A DNA stretch of 64,000 bases. It comes from Idiomarina loihiensis. GTDB lineage: Bacteria; Pseudomonadota; Gammaproteobacteria; Enterobacterales; Alteromonadaceae. A model generated the notes under the pieces. It made no database searches. It saw only the letters and a list, made by a program, of their open reading frames with translations, and had not been told where the DNA came from. The stretch lies in assembly GCF_024584785.1 (NCBI RefSeq), contig NZ_CP074112.1:868001-932000 (forward strand), written 5' to 3'. Every line of letters begins with the position of its first letter. Position 1 is the first letter of the stretch. A program made the position numbers and the translations under genes. Positions 50,881-60,271 of this stretch are shown piece after piece.

Positions 50881-51810
50881 ATGAACGAATCTATTATAAA
50901 CGTCAATTCGGTACTAGCGCTTGGTTTTGCGCTGGCCGCCATCATCATTATTCTGAAATCGGCGCGCATTGTGCCGCAACGTTCTAATTTTGTCATTGAG
51001 CGCTTAGGGAAATACAACCGAACTTTAGATTCTGGTTTCCACTTCCTTATTCCTTTTATCGACAAAGTAGCCTACCAGCACACGTTAAAAGAAGAAGTGA
51101 TTGACGTAGAACGCCAAGCCTGTGTTACCCGCGATAACATCCAAGTAGGCATTAATGGTGTCCTTTATATCCAAGTGGTTGATGCGCACAAGGCAAGTTA
51201 TGGCATTAACGATTACCGTTATGCGGCGTCTCAGCTAGCACAAACGACCATGCGTTCTGTAATTGGCCAGACGGATCTTGATAAAACCTTTGAAGAGCGA
51301 GCGCAAATTAACGAAGTGGTAGTGCAAGCATTAGATGAAGCGGCCGCGCCATGGGGTATCAAAGTCTTAAGATATGAGATTTCTGATATTGAGTTGCCGA
51401 TGAGTATTAAAGATGCATTAGAACAACAAATGCGGGCTGAACGAGAACGTCGAGCCGCTATTGCGAAATCTGAGGGTGAACGCCAGGCGATGATTAACGT
51501 TTCAGAAGGTCACAAGCAAGAAGTGATCAATTTGTCTGAGGCGGAAAAACAAAAGCAAATCAACGAAGCCGAAGGTCGTGCGCAAGAAATCGAGCTGATT
51601 GCCACTGCTACTGCGGAAGGTCTACGTAAAATTGCCGCAGCAATCCAAGAGCCAGGTGGGCAGGATGCGGTTAGCTTGCGGGTTGCTGAACAATATGTGA
51701 AAGAGTTCGGTAATTTAGCGAAAGAAACAAACACCTTAATCTTGCCGGCACAGCTTGCAGATATTGGTGGTGCGGTGGCTGGATTAACTGAAATCATCAA
51801 GAAAAAATAA
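50881..51810 (+). CDS. SPFH/stomatin-like protein (QmcA-like)
   Basis: The product is 309 aa. An N-terminal membrane anchor (about residues 10-28) leads into the band-7 domain: RIVPQRSNFVIERLGKYNRTLDSGFHFLIPFIDKVAY, DNIQVGINGVLYIQVVDAHKASYGI, then a charged coiled coil (about 180-250, rich in Glu, Arg and Gln) and a C-terminal helix. Slipin subgroup with conserved MRAERERRAAI. Paired with the upstream nfeD-type gene; a terminator follows. Confidence 0.95.
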   Translation: MNESIINVNSVLALGFALAAIIIILKSARIVPQRSNFVIERLGKYNRTLDSGFHFLIPFIDKVAYQHTLKEEVIDVERQACVTRDNIQVGINGVLYIQVVDAHKASYGINDYRYAASQLAQTTMRSVIGQTDLDKTFEERAQINEVVVQALDEAAAPWGIKVLRYEISDIELPMSIKDALEQQMRAERERRAAIAKSEGERQAMINVSEGHKQEVINLSEAEKQKQINEAEGRAQEIELIATATAEGLRKIAAAIQEPGGQDAVSLRVAEQYVKEFGNLAKETNTLILPAQLADIGGAVAGLTEIIKKK

Positions 51811-51842
51811 TTAGTTACACTTATAAAACTTTGGGCGTAAAG

Positions 51843-51877
51843 AAAAGGCCGTTCATCGAACATGAGCGGCCTTTTTT
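51843..51877 (+). terminator. Intrinsic terminator after the SPFH gene
   Basis: Stem AAAAGGCCGTTCAT / ATGAGCGGCCTTTT with one G-U pair and a short loop, then a T-run ending at 51877. Confidence 0.88.
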
Positions 51878-51939
51878 GATCAAATTTGTTCAAATAAGAC
51901 TATTCGTAAACTGACACAATTTTGTAAAGGACACAGGGA

Positions 51940-52989
51940 ATGCGGTTGTTAACCAAAACCAGCTTAATAGTAAGCACCATTTTACTCTTGCAGGGGCTAC
52001 CAGCTCAGGTACAAGCCCAGCAATGGGGTGGTGATCGTGCTGCAGTTGTATTAACGGAATCGATTGGTTTTGAACGCATTCAACGTCGTGTTGACGCCGT
52101 CGGTTATGCTGAAGCAGTGCGCTCAGTGGCGTTGTATCCCGCGGTTACCGATGAAGTTAAGGCGGTCAATTTCAAGCCTGGCGATCGGGTAGAACAGGGT
52201 GCTGTGTTGGTTCAACTAGACGATAGCCGTGAACAAATCGCCTTACAGCGAACGCAGATTCAGTTAGCGGATGCTGAACGCACCGTAGAACGGCTGCAAA
52301 AAAGCCGCGCGCAAGGAGCCGTGCCGCAGAGTGAACTTGATGATGCTATCACAGCCCGCGACCTGCTTGAGATTACCTTGAAAGAAATTGCCGACGAAAT
52401 TAACGACCGCCGCGTGATTGCTCCTTTTAGTGGCGTTGTTGGTATCACTGACGTTGAAGTTGGCGATCGCATAAATCCACAGACCTTAATCACCACCATT
52501 GATCAGCGTGATCGGCTGTTTGTTGATTTTCGCGCGCCTGAAGCAGCCATGGAAATGCTCATGAACCAGGCAGAATTGTTCGTGCGCCCATGGAATGCCC
52601 GAGAAGCCGCTTATCCGGCTGACATCGTAGAGATTGATTCTCGGATCGATGCCACCAACCGAACTTTGCGGGTTCGGGCGGTGATGGATAACAGTAACGA
52701 TCAGTTCCGGCCGGGTATGAGCTTTCGAGTGGCGCTAGAAATGCAAGGCGACAGTTATGCTGTGGTACCAGAAGCTGCGCTGATGTGGAGTGCCGACGGC
52801 GCCTATGTGTGGCTGAACAAAGATGGCAAGGCCACTCGCGTTGATGTGGATATTCGGCAGCGTCTCGCTGGCCGAGCCTTAGTTGATGGAGCGTTACAGT
52901 TAGGTGACGAACTGGTGGTTGAGGGCGTTCAGGCATTACGTCCAGGCCAAGCCTTAAACCCACTGAATAAAGAGGCGGCACAGCCATGA
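51940..52989 (+). CDS. RND efflux periplasmic adaptor (membrane fusion protein)
   Basis: The product is 349 aa. A signal peptide is cleaved near VQA-QQ (residue 26). Membrane-fusion features: a lipoyl/biotinyl half (SVALYPAVTDEVKAVNFKPGDRVEQGAVLVQLDDS), an alpha hairpin (about residues 95-150), the second lipoyl half (VIAPFSGVVGITDVEVGDRI) and beta-barrel (FRPGMSFRVALE). It is not a lipoprotein. It overlaps the RND pump by 4 bp (ATGA). Likely substrates: drugs, detergents or lipids; no specific one can be inferred. Confidence 0.95.
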   Translation: MRLLTKTSLIVSTILLLQGLPAQVQAQQWGGDRAAVVLTESIGFERIQRRVDAVGYAEAVRSVALYPAVTDEVKAVNFKPGDRVEQGAVLVQLDDSREQIALQRTQIQLADAERTVERLQKSRAQGAVPQSELDDAITARDLLEITLKEIADEINDRRVIAPFSGVVGITDVEVGDRINPQTLITTIDQRDRLFVDFRAPEAAMEMLMNQAELFVRPWNAREAAYPADIVEIDSRIDATNRTLRVRAVMDNSNDQFRPGMSFRVALEMQGDSYAVVPEAALMWSADGAYVWLNKDGKATRVDVDIRQRLAGRALVDGALQLGDELVVEGVQALRPGQALNPLNKEAAQP

Positions 52990-55900
52990 AATGGACCCCG
53001 CAACTCAATGATCTCCCGTCGTTATCAATCCGCCGGCCGATTTTAGTTATTGTTCTTAATTTACTTATCATCATTGCGGGCTATGCAGCTATTAATGGCG
53101 TTGAAGTTCGCGAACTTCCTGATGTAGACCGACCGTTATTGACCGTTTCGGCAAGTTTCCCAGGTGCTGCACCAGAAACTGTCGATACTGAAGTTACCAG
53201 TCAGCTTGAGGGCGCTGTCGCTCGAGTGAGCGGCGTGAAGTCGATACGAGCGTCGAGCGAAGAGGGTAGCTCACGCATTGTGGTTGAATTCAGACCCGGT
53301 GTGGATCTTGATGATGCCGCCAACGAAACCCGTGAATCTGTGAGTCGAGTACAGCGGATGTTGCCGGAAGAAGTTGAGAATGTTGCCATTATTAAAGCTG
53401 ATAATGATTCTCAAGCTGTGGTAAACCTCTCCGTTTCTAGCTCGACGCTGGATCTTGAAACCCTCACGGAACGCGTCGAGACTGACATAGCTCCAGCTTT
53501 TTTAGGGGTTCCTGGTGTTGCCGATGTGCGCCTTAACGGCGATCGGGCGCGGGTGTTACGGGTTATTTTAGATCCGTTACGTTTAGCTAGTTATAACCTT
53601 GCCGTTACCGATGTTTCGCAAGTTTTACGACAAGCTCCGTTTGATGTACCCGCGGGTAGCTTAAAATCGACGGATCAACAACTTATCGTGCGAGCAGATG
53701 CTAGCTCAGTTACTGTTAAAGATGTTGAAGATATCGTTGTTCGTGGCGATACCCGAGTTGGTGATGTTGCTACGGTTTATTTTGGCCCCGCGGATGCAGG
53801 TAGCATGGTGCGCCTTGATGGTAAGCCTGTGCTTGGGGTTGGTATTATTCGGCAGGCTCGCTCTAACACCATTGAGATCTCTGATGAAGTGTTGGCTCTC
53901 GTCGAAAAACTCAAGGTTCAGTTTCCTGAACTCGAAATTGAAGTCACCTCAGATGACGCCAAGTTTATCCGCAGCTCAGTAGAAGAAGTCTTTGTTTCTC
54001 TTGCTTTAACTATCTTACTAGTGGTTGCCACCTTGTGGGTGTTCATCGGTTCAGGCCGAGCAACCATTGTGCCTTCTTTAGCTATTCCGGTGGGCCTCAT
54101 TGGTTCTATCGCAGTGATTTGGGCACTAGGTTTCTCCATCAATATTTTGACCTTGTTGGCGTTGGTGTTGGCAACGGGCTTGATTGTCGATGATGCCATC
54201 GTGGTATCCGAGAATATTCAACGACGCCGCACCATGGGGCTGGGCGCTCGCGCTGCCGCAGTGGTTGGTACTCGTGAAGTGTTCTTTGCGGTTATCGCTA
54301 CGACTGCAGTGTTAGTAGCGGTGTTCGTTCCTATTGCTTTTTTACCTTCGACAGCGGGGCGCCTATTCCGTGAATTTGGCGGGGTGTTAGCAGCCGCAGT
54401 CATTATCTCATCGTTTGTGGCGCTATCATTAGTACCAGCTTTGACCGCCCGGTTACCGCTTAAAGAAGAAAAACAAGCGAATAAGTTGCAGCAATGGGGC
54501 GGGAAGCTTCGTGATGGCTATGCCAAAACCCTTCATTTTGCATTAGATAAGGCTTGGTGGGTGTTCATTGCTTGTACTTTGATTGCAATTTCAGCGGTAT
54601 GGTCGTACAGCAATGTAGATAGTGAATTAATGCCATCAGAAGACCGTGGCACCATTCGTATCTTCGCCCGTGGCCCTGATGGTGTTGGGATTGATTTTAT
54701 GGACCGCCAAGCGCGGCAAATGGAAGAAATTCTATTGCCATACGTCAACGGTGGCGATGTCGATAGTATCAATACAACCGTAGGGCAGTGGGATCCAAAC
54801 CTAGTGTTCATCACCGTACGGTTAACGGATTGGGAGCAGCGCGAGCGTTCGCAACAAGATATCATTAATGAAATAAACGGGCCGCTGACCAATATTCCTG
54901 GGGCTCCAGCTCGCGCCTTCGGTTCTAATAGCCTTAACCTGCGTGGCCAAGGTGGTGGTTTACAAGTGGCGTTAACGGGTGAGGACTACCAAACCATTTT
55001 TGCAGCTGCGAAGAAATATACCGCACGCATTCAAAAAGATTTACCAGAGGTTGGTTTTCCGCGAATTTCGTATCAGCCTACGCAGCCGCAGTTACGGGTC
55101 AATATTGATCGCAAACGCGCAGAAGAGCTCGGGGTGCCGCTGAGTGACATCTCGACGACATTACGCGCCGCGATTAATGGCGATAATGTTGCCGATTTGA
55201 ACGTGGGCGATCAGTCCGTGCGGATCATTCTGCAAGCACAACGCAGCCTGATTAATGATCCTTCCGATTTAATGAATCTTTATGTGGGGTCATCAGCGTC
55301 AGGTTTAGTGCCTCTTTCAAGTATTGCGACCATTTCAGAAGAAGGTGTTGCCGCAGACCTTGGCCGACGCGCACAACGGCGTGCTATCGAGATTGACATG
55401 CAGTTACCAGAATCCATGCCGATCGAAGATGTGGTTGATAAACTAAGACAATTAGCAGCTGAAGAATTGCCGAGTGGGATTGGTTTAGTGATGTTAGGTG
55501 AGGCGGAAGCTTACGAAGAAACCGAACGGGAAGTAGCCTTAACTTACATCTTGGCCTTTGTTATCGTCTTTCTAGTACTAGCAGCGCAGTTTGAAAGTGT
55601 GAATAGTGCCGTAGTTGTCATGGCCACAGTACCTTTTGGCATAGCTGCAGCCTTGTTTGCGTTGTTTGTGACGGGTACCTCAATCAATATTTTCTCGCAA
55701 ATCGGTTTAGTTATGTTGATTGGCTTAATCGCGAAAAACTCCATTTTGCTAGTTGAGTTTGCGGACCAACTGCGCGACCACGGACAATCCGTACGTGAGG
55801 CAGTCGAAAATGCTGCGGCAATTCGTTTGCGGCCGATTATGATGACCTTGGTATCTACCTTGCTAGGCGCATTACCACTGATCCTTTCCATGGGTGCAGG

Positions 55901-56075
55901 GGCTGAGGCCCGTAATGCTATTGGTTGGGTCGTCTTTGGTGGCTTGGCTTTTGCTGTGGTATTCACTTTATATTTAACGCCGGTTATGTACCTAGCTATT
56001 GCACGTTTCACCAAACCACGTGCTGATGAAAGTGATCGTCTGGCTGATGAAATGGAAAAAGCCGGGGAGTTGTAA
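52986..56075 (+). CDS. RND-family efflux transporter
   Basis: Inner-membrane proton-driven pump of 1029 aa, HAE1-like. The usual twelve-helix layout: one helix near the N-terminus (PILVIVLNLLIIIAGYAAI), a large periplasmic loop (FPGAAPETVDTEV), helices 2-6 with the proton-relay aspartates in GLIVDDAIVVSENI, a second periplasmic loop, and helices 7-12 with LIAKNSILLVEFADQL (relay lysine). No outer-membrane channel gene is adjacent, so it must use a TolC encoded elsewhere. Confidence 0.96.
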   Translation: MKWTPQLNDLPSLSIRRPILVIVLNLLIIIAGYAAINGVEVRELPDVDRPLLTVSASFPGAAPETVDTEVTSQLEGAVARVSGVKSIRASSEEGSSRIVVEFRPGVDLDDAANETRESVSRVQRMLPEEVENVAIIKADNDSQAVVNLSVSSSTLDLETLTERVETDIAPAFLGVPGVADVRLNGDRARVLRVILDPLRLASYNLAVTDVSQVLRQAPFDVPAGSLKSTDQQLIVRADASSVTVKDVEDIVVRGDTRVGDVATVYFGPADAGSMVRLDGKPVLGVGIIRQARSNTIEISDEVLALVEKLKVQFPELEIEVTSDDAKFIRSSVEEVFVSLALTILLVVATLWVFIGSGRATIVPSLAIPVGLIGSIAVIWALGFSINILTLLALVLATGLIVDDAIVVSENIQRRRTMGLGARAAAVVGTREVFFAVIATTAVLVAVFVPIAFLPSTAGRLFREFGGVLAAAVIISSFVALSLVPALTARLPLKEEKQANKLQQWGGKLRDGYAKTLHFALDKAWWVFIACTLIAISAVWSYSNVDSELMPSEDRGTIRIFARGPDGVGIDFMDRQARQMEEILLPYVNGGDVDSINTTVGQWDPNLVFITVRLTDWEQRERSQQDIINEINGPLTNIPGAPARAFGSNSLNLRGQGGGLQVALTGEDYQTIFAAAKKYTARIQKDLPEVGFPRISYQPTQPQLRVNIDRKRAEELGVPLSDISTTLRAAINGDNVADLNVGDQSVRIILQAQRSLINDPSDLMNLYVGSSASGLVPLSSIATISEEGVAADLGRRAQRRAIEIDMQLPESMPIEDVVDKLRQLAAEELPSGIGLVMLGEAEAYEETEREVALTYILAFVIVFLVLAAQFESVNSAVVVMATVPFGIAAALFALFVTGTSINIFSQIGLVMLIGLIAKNSILLVEFADQLRDHGQSVREAVENAAAIRLRPIMMTLVSTLLGALPLILSMGAGAEARNAIGWVVFGGLAFAVVFTLYLTPVMYLAIARFTKPRADESDRLADEMEKAGEL

Positions 56076-56105
56076 TCACTTAACGGCTCACTATCGAAAG
56101 TTTAT

Positions 56106-56137
56106 AAAAGCCTCGCATTGATGCGGGGCTTTTTTTT
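56106..56137 (+). terminator. Intrinsic terminator after the RND operon
   Basis: Stem AAAAGCCTCGCAT / ATGCGGGGCTTTT (56106-56118, 56121-56133) with one G-T pair, followed by T to 56137. Confidence 0.93.
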
Positions 56138-56659
56138 GAATAGCGAAAACAAATCGATGAACACTAAGAAGCGCCCACCAAGAAACCCAAATAACGCTAC
56201 CGGTGCTAGATGAATTTTAGTTGCAGGGAGATAAGTTACAGAGAGGTGAGTTGCTATCATTAAGTTTAATGAAGCTAAGGATGAGAGTTTTAATTAGCTA
56301 CATTTGCCAGGCCTGCAAACTAATCTGAAAAGCTATGAACTCTATGTGGAGTAAAGCGGATTTAAATTCAGAACTAGCTAAGAATCTTGTAGAAATGTAA
56401 GTCATCACATCTTGTTAAAGATAATAATAATCGTTGATTTAACATAATATACATTATACGCAATCATATAATCATGAAGATGGCGGTAGATTTCTTTCCT
56501 TTGGCATTACCGCCTTATTCGGCGTTCAACAAGCTGAATAAGGCCAAGTTAGAAACCTTTGGTTACGGTTTTTCGGTAGCTTGCTGCTTGTTGGTTTTAG
56601 CTCTCTCACCTAGTATTCGTTATTGAAAATTTAACGACATCTCAATTTAAGGACGATTC
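56138..56659 (+). other. Gene-poor, AT-rich gap with hairpins
   Basis: About 520 bp without a recognisable gene and more AT-rich than its neighbours. Its last third holds two overlapping, mutually exclusive hairpins: GGCGGTA/TACCGCC (56482-56488, 56508-56514) and GCCTTATTCGGC/GCTGAATAAGGC (56512-56523, 56533-56544, one G-U pair). A run of near-consensus TA-rich promoter-like sequence (TAACATAATATACATTATA, about 56440-56458) precedes them. It may be the leader of the TraB/GumN gene. The first 300 bp (56138-56430) show nothing I can name. Confidence 0.45.
56474..56626 (+). CDS. Possible 50-residue small protein
   Basis: An open frame beginning MKMAVDFFPLALPPYSAFNK and ending with a hydrophobic C-terminus (VACCLLVLALSPSIRY). 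A single membrane helix at about residues 32-46 is possible. There is no ribosome binding site before the ATG and the frame runs through the two competing hairpins, so it may be fortuitous. I do not recognise it. Confidence 0.2.
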   Translation: MKMAVDFFPLALPPYSAFNKLNKAKLETFGYGFSVACCLLVLALSPSIRY

Positions 56660-57553
56660 ATGAAAGCTTGGTTTAAGAATGTGATTGGCGTTGCTATGGC
56701 AGTGACTTGTAGCTCTAGCTTGTTGTTTGCGCCTAGCGCTCAGGCTGATTTGTTTTATCAAATTAGTGGCAAGGATTTGACTCAACCATCTTATTTGTAT
56801 GGCACCATGCATATGCTCTGTCAGGATGACTTCTACATAGATCCAAGCGTGACTGAAGCTTTTGCTAAAACTGAGCAACTGGTGCTAGAAATTGATTTAA
56901 CGGATCCAGCCTTGGCGCAGGTCTTTCAACAGCATTCTGCGCAGCCCGATGCACAGTACTTAAGAAAGTTTTTGAATGCTGAACAGCATCAACAGATGAA
57001 TCAATACTTTGTTGATAATTTAGGCGCTGATTTAACTCAGGTTGGCCATTTACGGCCGTTTATTTTAACCAGCTTGCTCTTACCTATGCAGTTGAACTGT
57101 CAGCAACAGGCATCCTATGACGGTTATTTCGCTGAACAAGCTCAACTTGGTGGGCATACCATTGCTGAGCTAGAAACACCTTTGTTTCAATTAGATCTAT
57201 TTAACCAAGTACCTGTTGCTGAACAAGTTAACTGGTTGTGGGACATGATTTCAGACCCTGCAAGCTCGCAAGCCGAGATGCAGAAACTTAACCAGCTTTA
57301 TATCCAAGGTGACGCTGACAAATTATATGCCTATACCGTGGCTCAGCCTGAATTTGCTGAATATGAAGCGCTATTACTGAGTGACAGAAACCGTGACTGG
57401 GTGGTAAAACTACCGCAAATGATGGCTACTAAGCCAAGTTTCATCGCGGTAGGTGCGGGTCATTTAGGCGGTGATCAGGGTGTGGTTGCCTTGTTGCGCG
57501 AGGCTGGTTATCAAGTGCAGGCAATCAAAGTTGAACGCCCTACTACTAACTAA
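56660..57553 (+). CDS. TraB/GumN family protein
   Basis: The product is 297 aa, exported by a signal peptide cleaved near AQA-D (residue 29). It has the two signatures of this metalloprotease-like family: YLYGTMHML (GxxH) near the start of the mature protein and FIAVGAGHLGGDQGVVALLREAGYQV at the C-terminus, plus ETPLFQLDLF in the middle. The family includes TIKI/GumN-type proteins; the bacterial substrate is unknown. Ribosome binding site AAGGA before the ATG. Single gene. Confidence 0.93.
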   Translation: MKAWFKNVIGVAMAVTCSSSLLFAPSAQADLFYQISGKDLTQPSYLYGTMHMLCQDDFYIDPSVTEAFAKTEQLVLEIDLTDPALAQVFQQHSAQPDAQYLRKFLNAEQHQQMNQYFVDNLGADLTQVGHLRPFILTSLLLPMQLNCQQQASYDGYFAEQAQLGGHTIAELETPLFQLDLFNQVPVAEQVNWLWDMISDPASSQAEMQKLNQLYIQGDADKLYAYTVAQPEFAEYEALLLSDRNRDWVVKLPQMMATKPSFIAVGAGHLGGDQGVVALLREAGYQVQAIKVERPTTN

Positions 57554-57654
57554 CACTTAAAGTCTCTACAAATGCGTCGCAAACGCTAACAAACATGGTC
57601 AGTTACCCCTTATTTCGGCTATCATAGCTGTCTATAAAAGGAGAACGGCAAATT

Positions 57655-59571
57655 ATGCGGATTGCGGCGCAAGCTTTACAACCAAATCTCACCGAATGGG
57701 CGGCACAACGTCCGGTCACTTCAGCTCCTAACCCTCTCATTGGGCAACAGCGAGCGCTTCATGCGATTGAGCAAGCGTTAAGTATTTGCGGTCGTTACGC
57801 CCATGGTTTTATTGTGACGCCAGCTGGCTTACGGGCCTTAGATGTGTTGGCCGAGTTACCTACGCAACAAGGCTGGCAAAGCGCTCATAGTCAACGCGAT
57901 TGGCTCTATGTGGCTAATCCGGATTCAGCTAACCAGCCATTATGTATCGACGTAAATGCCGGCCAAGCAGATAGCTTTGTCATCAAGCTATGGGAATTTC
58001 TACAAGCCGCCGTGAATGTTCGACAACCGTTGCTTGAATATATGCTGGAAACCTTTACCAGTGCGCGGGTAAAGCACTATTTAGAGCTCATTTCAGACAA
58101 AACTTTTGACGATCTGCCCGGTGCTGAACTTGCTACTATATTAGTACGACAGCCGGCCCAGCCAGAGCCTTTTACTTATTGCGACAGAGTTACCGATGCG
58201 AGTTTGTTTGGTAGTATTCGGCTTCAATCCGTTGAAGGAACCATTTCTTCTGATCTGCATTTAATTGAGCCCGGCGCCTTGCTGCGTGCTAATGGTGGCG
58301 TGCTGGCCATTGATGCCGAAGAGCTGTTCTTGCAGCCCGGCTTGTGGCGCAAATTAAAATACGTTCTGCGCACCAGTATGATGCATTGGCAAGCACCAGG
58401 CGAAGCTCACATTGCAGCTTATTACCAGCCAGAACCTATTCCTGTGCAGCTGAAAGTATTGTTATTAGGGGATCGTGATATTTACGCCCAATTACGCGAA
58501 GTAGACCGTGATTTTGATAACCTATTCCCTTATTTAGCGGACTTTTCATCTCATTATTCGCTAGCTCAAGCTCCCCTAGCCCCTTATTTTGACTATTTAG
58601 CTTATGTTGAGCGTGAGGCTGCGGTACGTCCATTAGCGCCTGATGCTATTGCGCCCTTGTTAAAGTTTGCGACTCGTCTGACTGATTTTCAAACAGAGTT
58701 AACACTAGACACTATCGCCTTAATGCAATTTTTGCGTGAAGCCAATGGCATTGCCGCCCAACAACAGCAGCAACAGATTAGTGCAGCACACCTTGAACAA
58801 GTGCTTGAACAACGCAAGCAGCGTGATGGCTACATCGCTGAGTTGAGTCGCCGCGCTATCTTAGAAGGTCAAGTCTACATTGAAACCAGTGGTCAGGTTA
58901 TCGGCCAGATCAATGGATTAACCGTGGTTACTGCGGGTGGGTCTGAATTTGGTGAGCCAAGCCGGATTACGGCAACCGTGCATTACGGTGACGGCGATAT
59001 TATTGACATCGACCGAAAATCAGAGCTCAGTGGTAGTATTCATACCAAAGGGGTGATGATTTTAAGTGCCTATATAGCCAATGTATTCGCTCGCAATGAT
59101 GCTATGAGTCTGTCGGCTACCATTGTATTTGAGCAGTCTTATCACGAAGTTGATGGCGATAGTGCCTCTTTGGCTGAGCTTTGCTGTCTGCTGTCGGCAC
59201 TAGCTGAGGCTCCTATTGAGCAAGGCTTAGCTATTACCGGCGCAGTCGATCAATTTGGTCGAGTACAAGCCATCGGCGCCGTCAACGAAAAGATAGAAGG
59301 TTATTTTGCGCTTTGCCAAGCGCGTGGACTAACCGGCAAGCAAGGCGTCATCATTCCTCAAGCCAATTTAAGCCAGCTTAATCTTGATCATGAAGTGATT
59401 GCTGCGGTAGCTGCCGAAAAGTTTCATATTTATGCCGTTGAACACGTTACTGCAGCCTTAGAGTTATTGACCAACGAGCCGCAGAAACAACTATACGCTA
59501 AGATAGAACAACGACTTAGCGAACTACAGCATATAGAAAAACCCACGTCATGGTGGCAACGCTGGTTTTAA
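57655..59571 (+). CDS. lonH: Lon-like protease LonH (YcbZ)
   Basis: The product is 638 aa (E. coli 586). The C-terminal Lon-type proteolytic domain has the Ser-Lys dyad: Ser503 in DGDSASLAEL and Lys546 in GAVNEKIEGYF. The N-terminal part resembles the AAA+ module of archaeal-type LonB but lacks an obvious Walker A, as in E. coli LonH (NPLIGQQRALHAIEQAL is present). Ribosome binding site AAAGGAGAA. Upstream of fabA as in E. coli, where its function is also poorly defined. Confidence 0.93.
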   Translation: MRIAAQALQPNLTEWAAQRPVTSAPNPLIGQQRALHAIEQALSICGRYAHGFIVTPAGLRALDVLAELPTQQGWQSAHSQRDWLYVANPDSANQPLCIDVNAGQADSFVIKLWEFLQAAVNVRQPLLEYMLETFTSARVKHYLELISDKTFDDLPGAELATILVRQPAQPEPFTYCDRVTDASLFGSIRLQSVEGTISSDLHLIEPGALLRANGGVLAIDAEELFLQPGLWRKLKYVLRTSMMHWQAPGEAHIAAYYQPEPIPVQLKVLLLGDRDIYAQLREVDRDFDNLFPYLADFSSHYSLAQAPLAPYFDYLAYVEREAAVRPLAPDAIAPLLKFATRLTDFQTELTLDTIALMQFLREANGIAAQQQQQQISAAHLEQVLEQRKQRDGYIAELSRRAILEGQVYIETSGQVIGQINGLTVVTAGGSEFGEPSRITATVHYGDGDIIDIDRKSELSGSIHTKGVMILSAYIANVFARNDAMSLSATIVFEQSYHEVDGDSASLAELCCLLSALAEAPIEQGLAITGAVDQFGRVQAIGAVNEKIEGYFALCQARGLTGKQGVIIPQANLSQLNLDHEVIAAVAAEKFHIYAVEHVTAALELLTNEPQKQLYAKIEQRLSELQHIEKPTSWWQRWF

Positions 59572-59595
59572 ATAAAGAACAAATCGGACTTGTTA

Positions 59596-59613
59596 AGCGT
59601 ACAAGTGTTCGCT
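59596..59613 (+). promoter_or_regulatory. FabR operator in the fabA promoter
   Basis: AGCGTACAAGTGTTCGCT matches the FabR palindrome AGCGTACAnnTGTTCGCT known from E. coli fabA and fabB. It lies between a possible -35 TTGTTA (59590-59595) and -10 TAATCT (59613-59618), where a repressor would block RNA polymerase. A second copy of its right half in opposite orientation, GCGAACACTT (59631-59640), makes a 10-bp inverted repeat with 59603-59612. Confidence 0.8.
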
Positions 59614-59666
59614 AATCTGAGCGGGTATTTGCGAACACTTATTCTTTAGCTGTAATAAAGGTCTTT

Positions 59667-60179
59667 ATGAAACAGTCTAGCTTCACCCGCGAAGAACTTC
59701 TGGCATGCGCTCGTGGCGAAATGTTTGGTCCCGGCAATAGTCAGCTCCCTGCCCCGAATATGTTGATGATGGATCGGGTTTTAGAAATTACTGAAACCGG
59801 CGGTGCCTACAACAAAGGCTACATTCATGCCGAGTTAGATATCAACCCAGATCTATGGTTTTTTGATTGCCATTTTATTGGTGATCCTGTCATGCCTGGT
59901 TGCTTAGGTTTGGATGCCATGTGGCAACTTACTGGCTTTTTCTTGGCCTGTTTAGGTGGCCCCGGTCGTGGTCGCGCGTTAGGCGTTGGCGAAGTGAAGT
60001 TTACCGGTCAGATTCTACCTACGGCGAAAAAAGTCACCTATCACATCGATATGAAGCGTGTGTTGAAACGTTCATTGTACATGGGTATTGCTGATGGTCG
60101 CGTCGAAGTGGATGGCAAAACTATCTATACTGCAAAAGATTTGAAAGTAGGTTTATTTACAGACACTTCCACCTTTTAA
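59667..60179 (+). CDS. fabA: 3-hydroxydecanoyl-ACP dehydratase/isomerase (FabA)
   Basis: Introduces the cis double bond of unsaturated fatty acids at the C10 stage. The product is 170 aa. The active-site histidine is His69 in [14 protein letters not shown] and the aspartate Asp83 in GLDAMWQ, in register with E. coli. The order lonH-fabA-rmf is the same as in E. coli. A FabR-type operator lies 53 bp upstream, so expression probably responds to unsaturated acyl levels (inference from the site). Confidence 0.98.
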   Translation: MKQSSFTREELLACARGEMFGPGNSQLPAPNMLMMDRVLEITETGGAYNKGYIHAELDINPDLWFFDCHFIGDPVMPGCLGLDAMWQLTGFFLACLGGPGRGRALGVGEVKFTGQILPTAKKVTYHIDMKRVLKRSLYMGIADGRVEVDGKTIYTAKDLKVGLFTDTSTF

Positions 60180-60207
60180 AAGGTTAGTGTCTCGTCCTGC
60201 TAAAAGA

Positions 60208-60229
60208 AAGCCCGCTCTTATGCGGGCTT
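60208..60229. terminator. Bidirectional terminator between fabA and rmf
   Basis: Stem AAGCCCGC / GCGGGCTT (60208-60215, 60222-60229) with loop TCTTAT. On the - strand it is followed by TTCTTTT, serving rmf; on + by TTATTTC, serving fabA. Confidence 0.85.
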
Positions 60230-60271
60230 ATTTCATTCGGCTTTATTGTAGCTGTTTCTGATGAGGACGCA

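Noticed and set aside
55544-56014. 156-codon open frame antisense to the RND pump
   Set aside because: Reverse-complement shadow of membrane-helix coding, rich in Ala/Lys/Thr, with no recognisable domain.
56474-56560. attC-like or mobile recombination site in the 56.1-56.66 kb gap
   Set aside because: The hairpins lack the paired RYYYAAC/GTTRRRY boxes, and no cassette gene or integrase is nearby.
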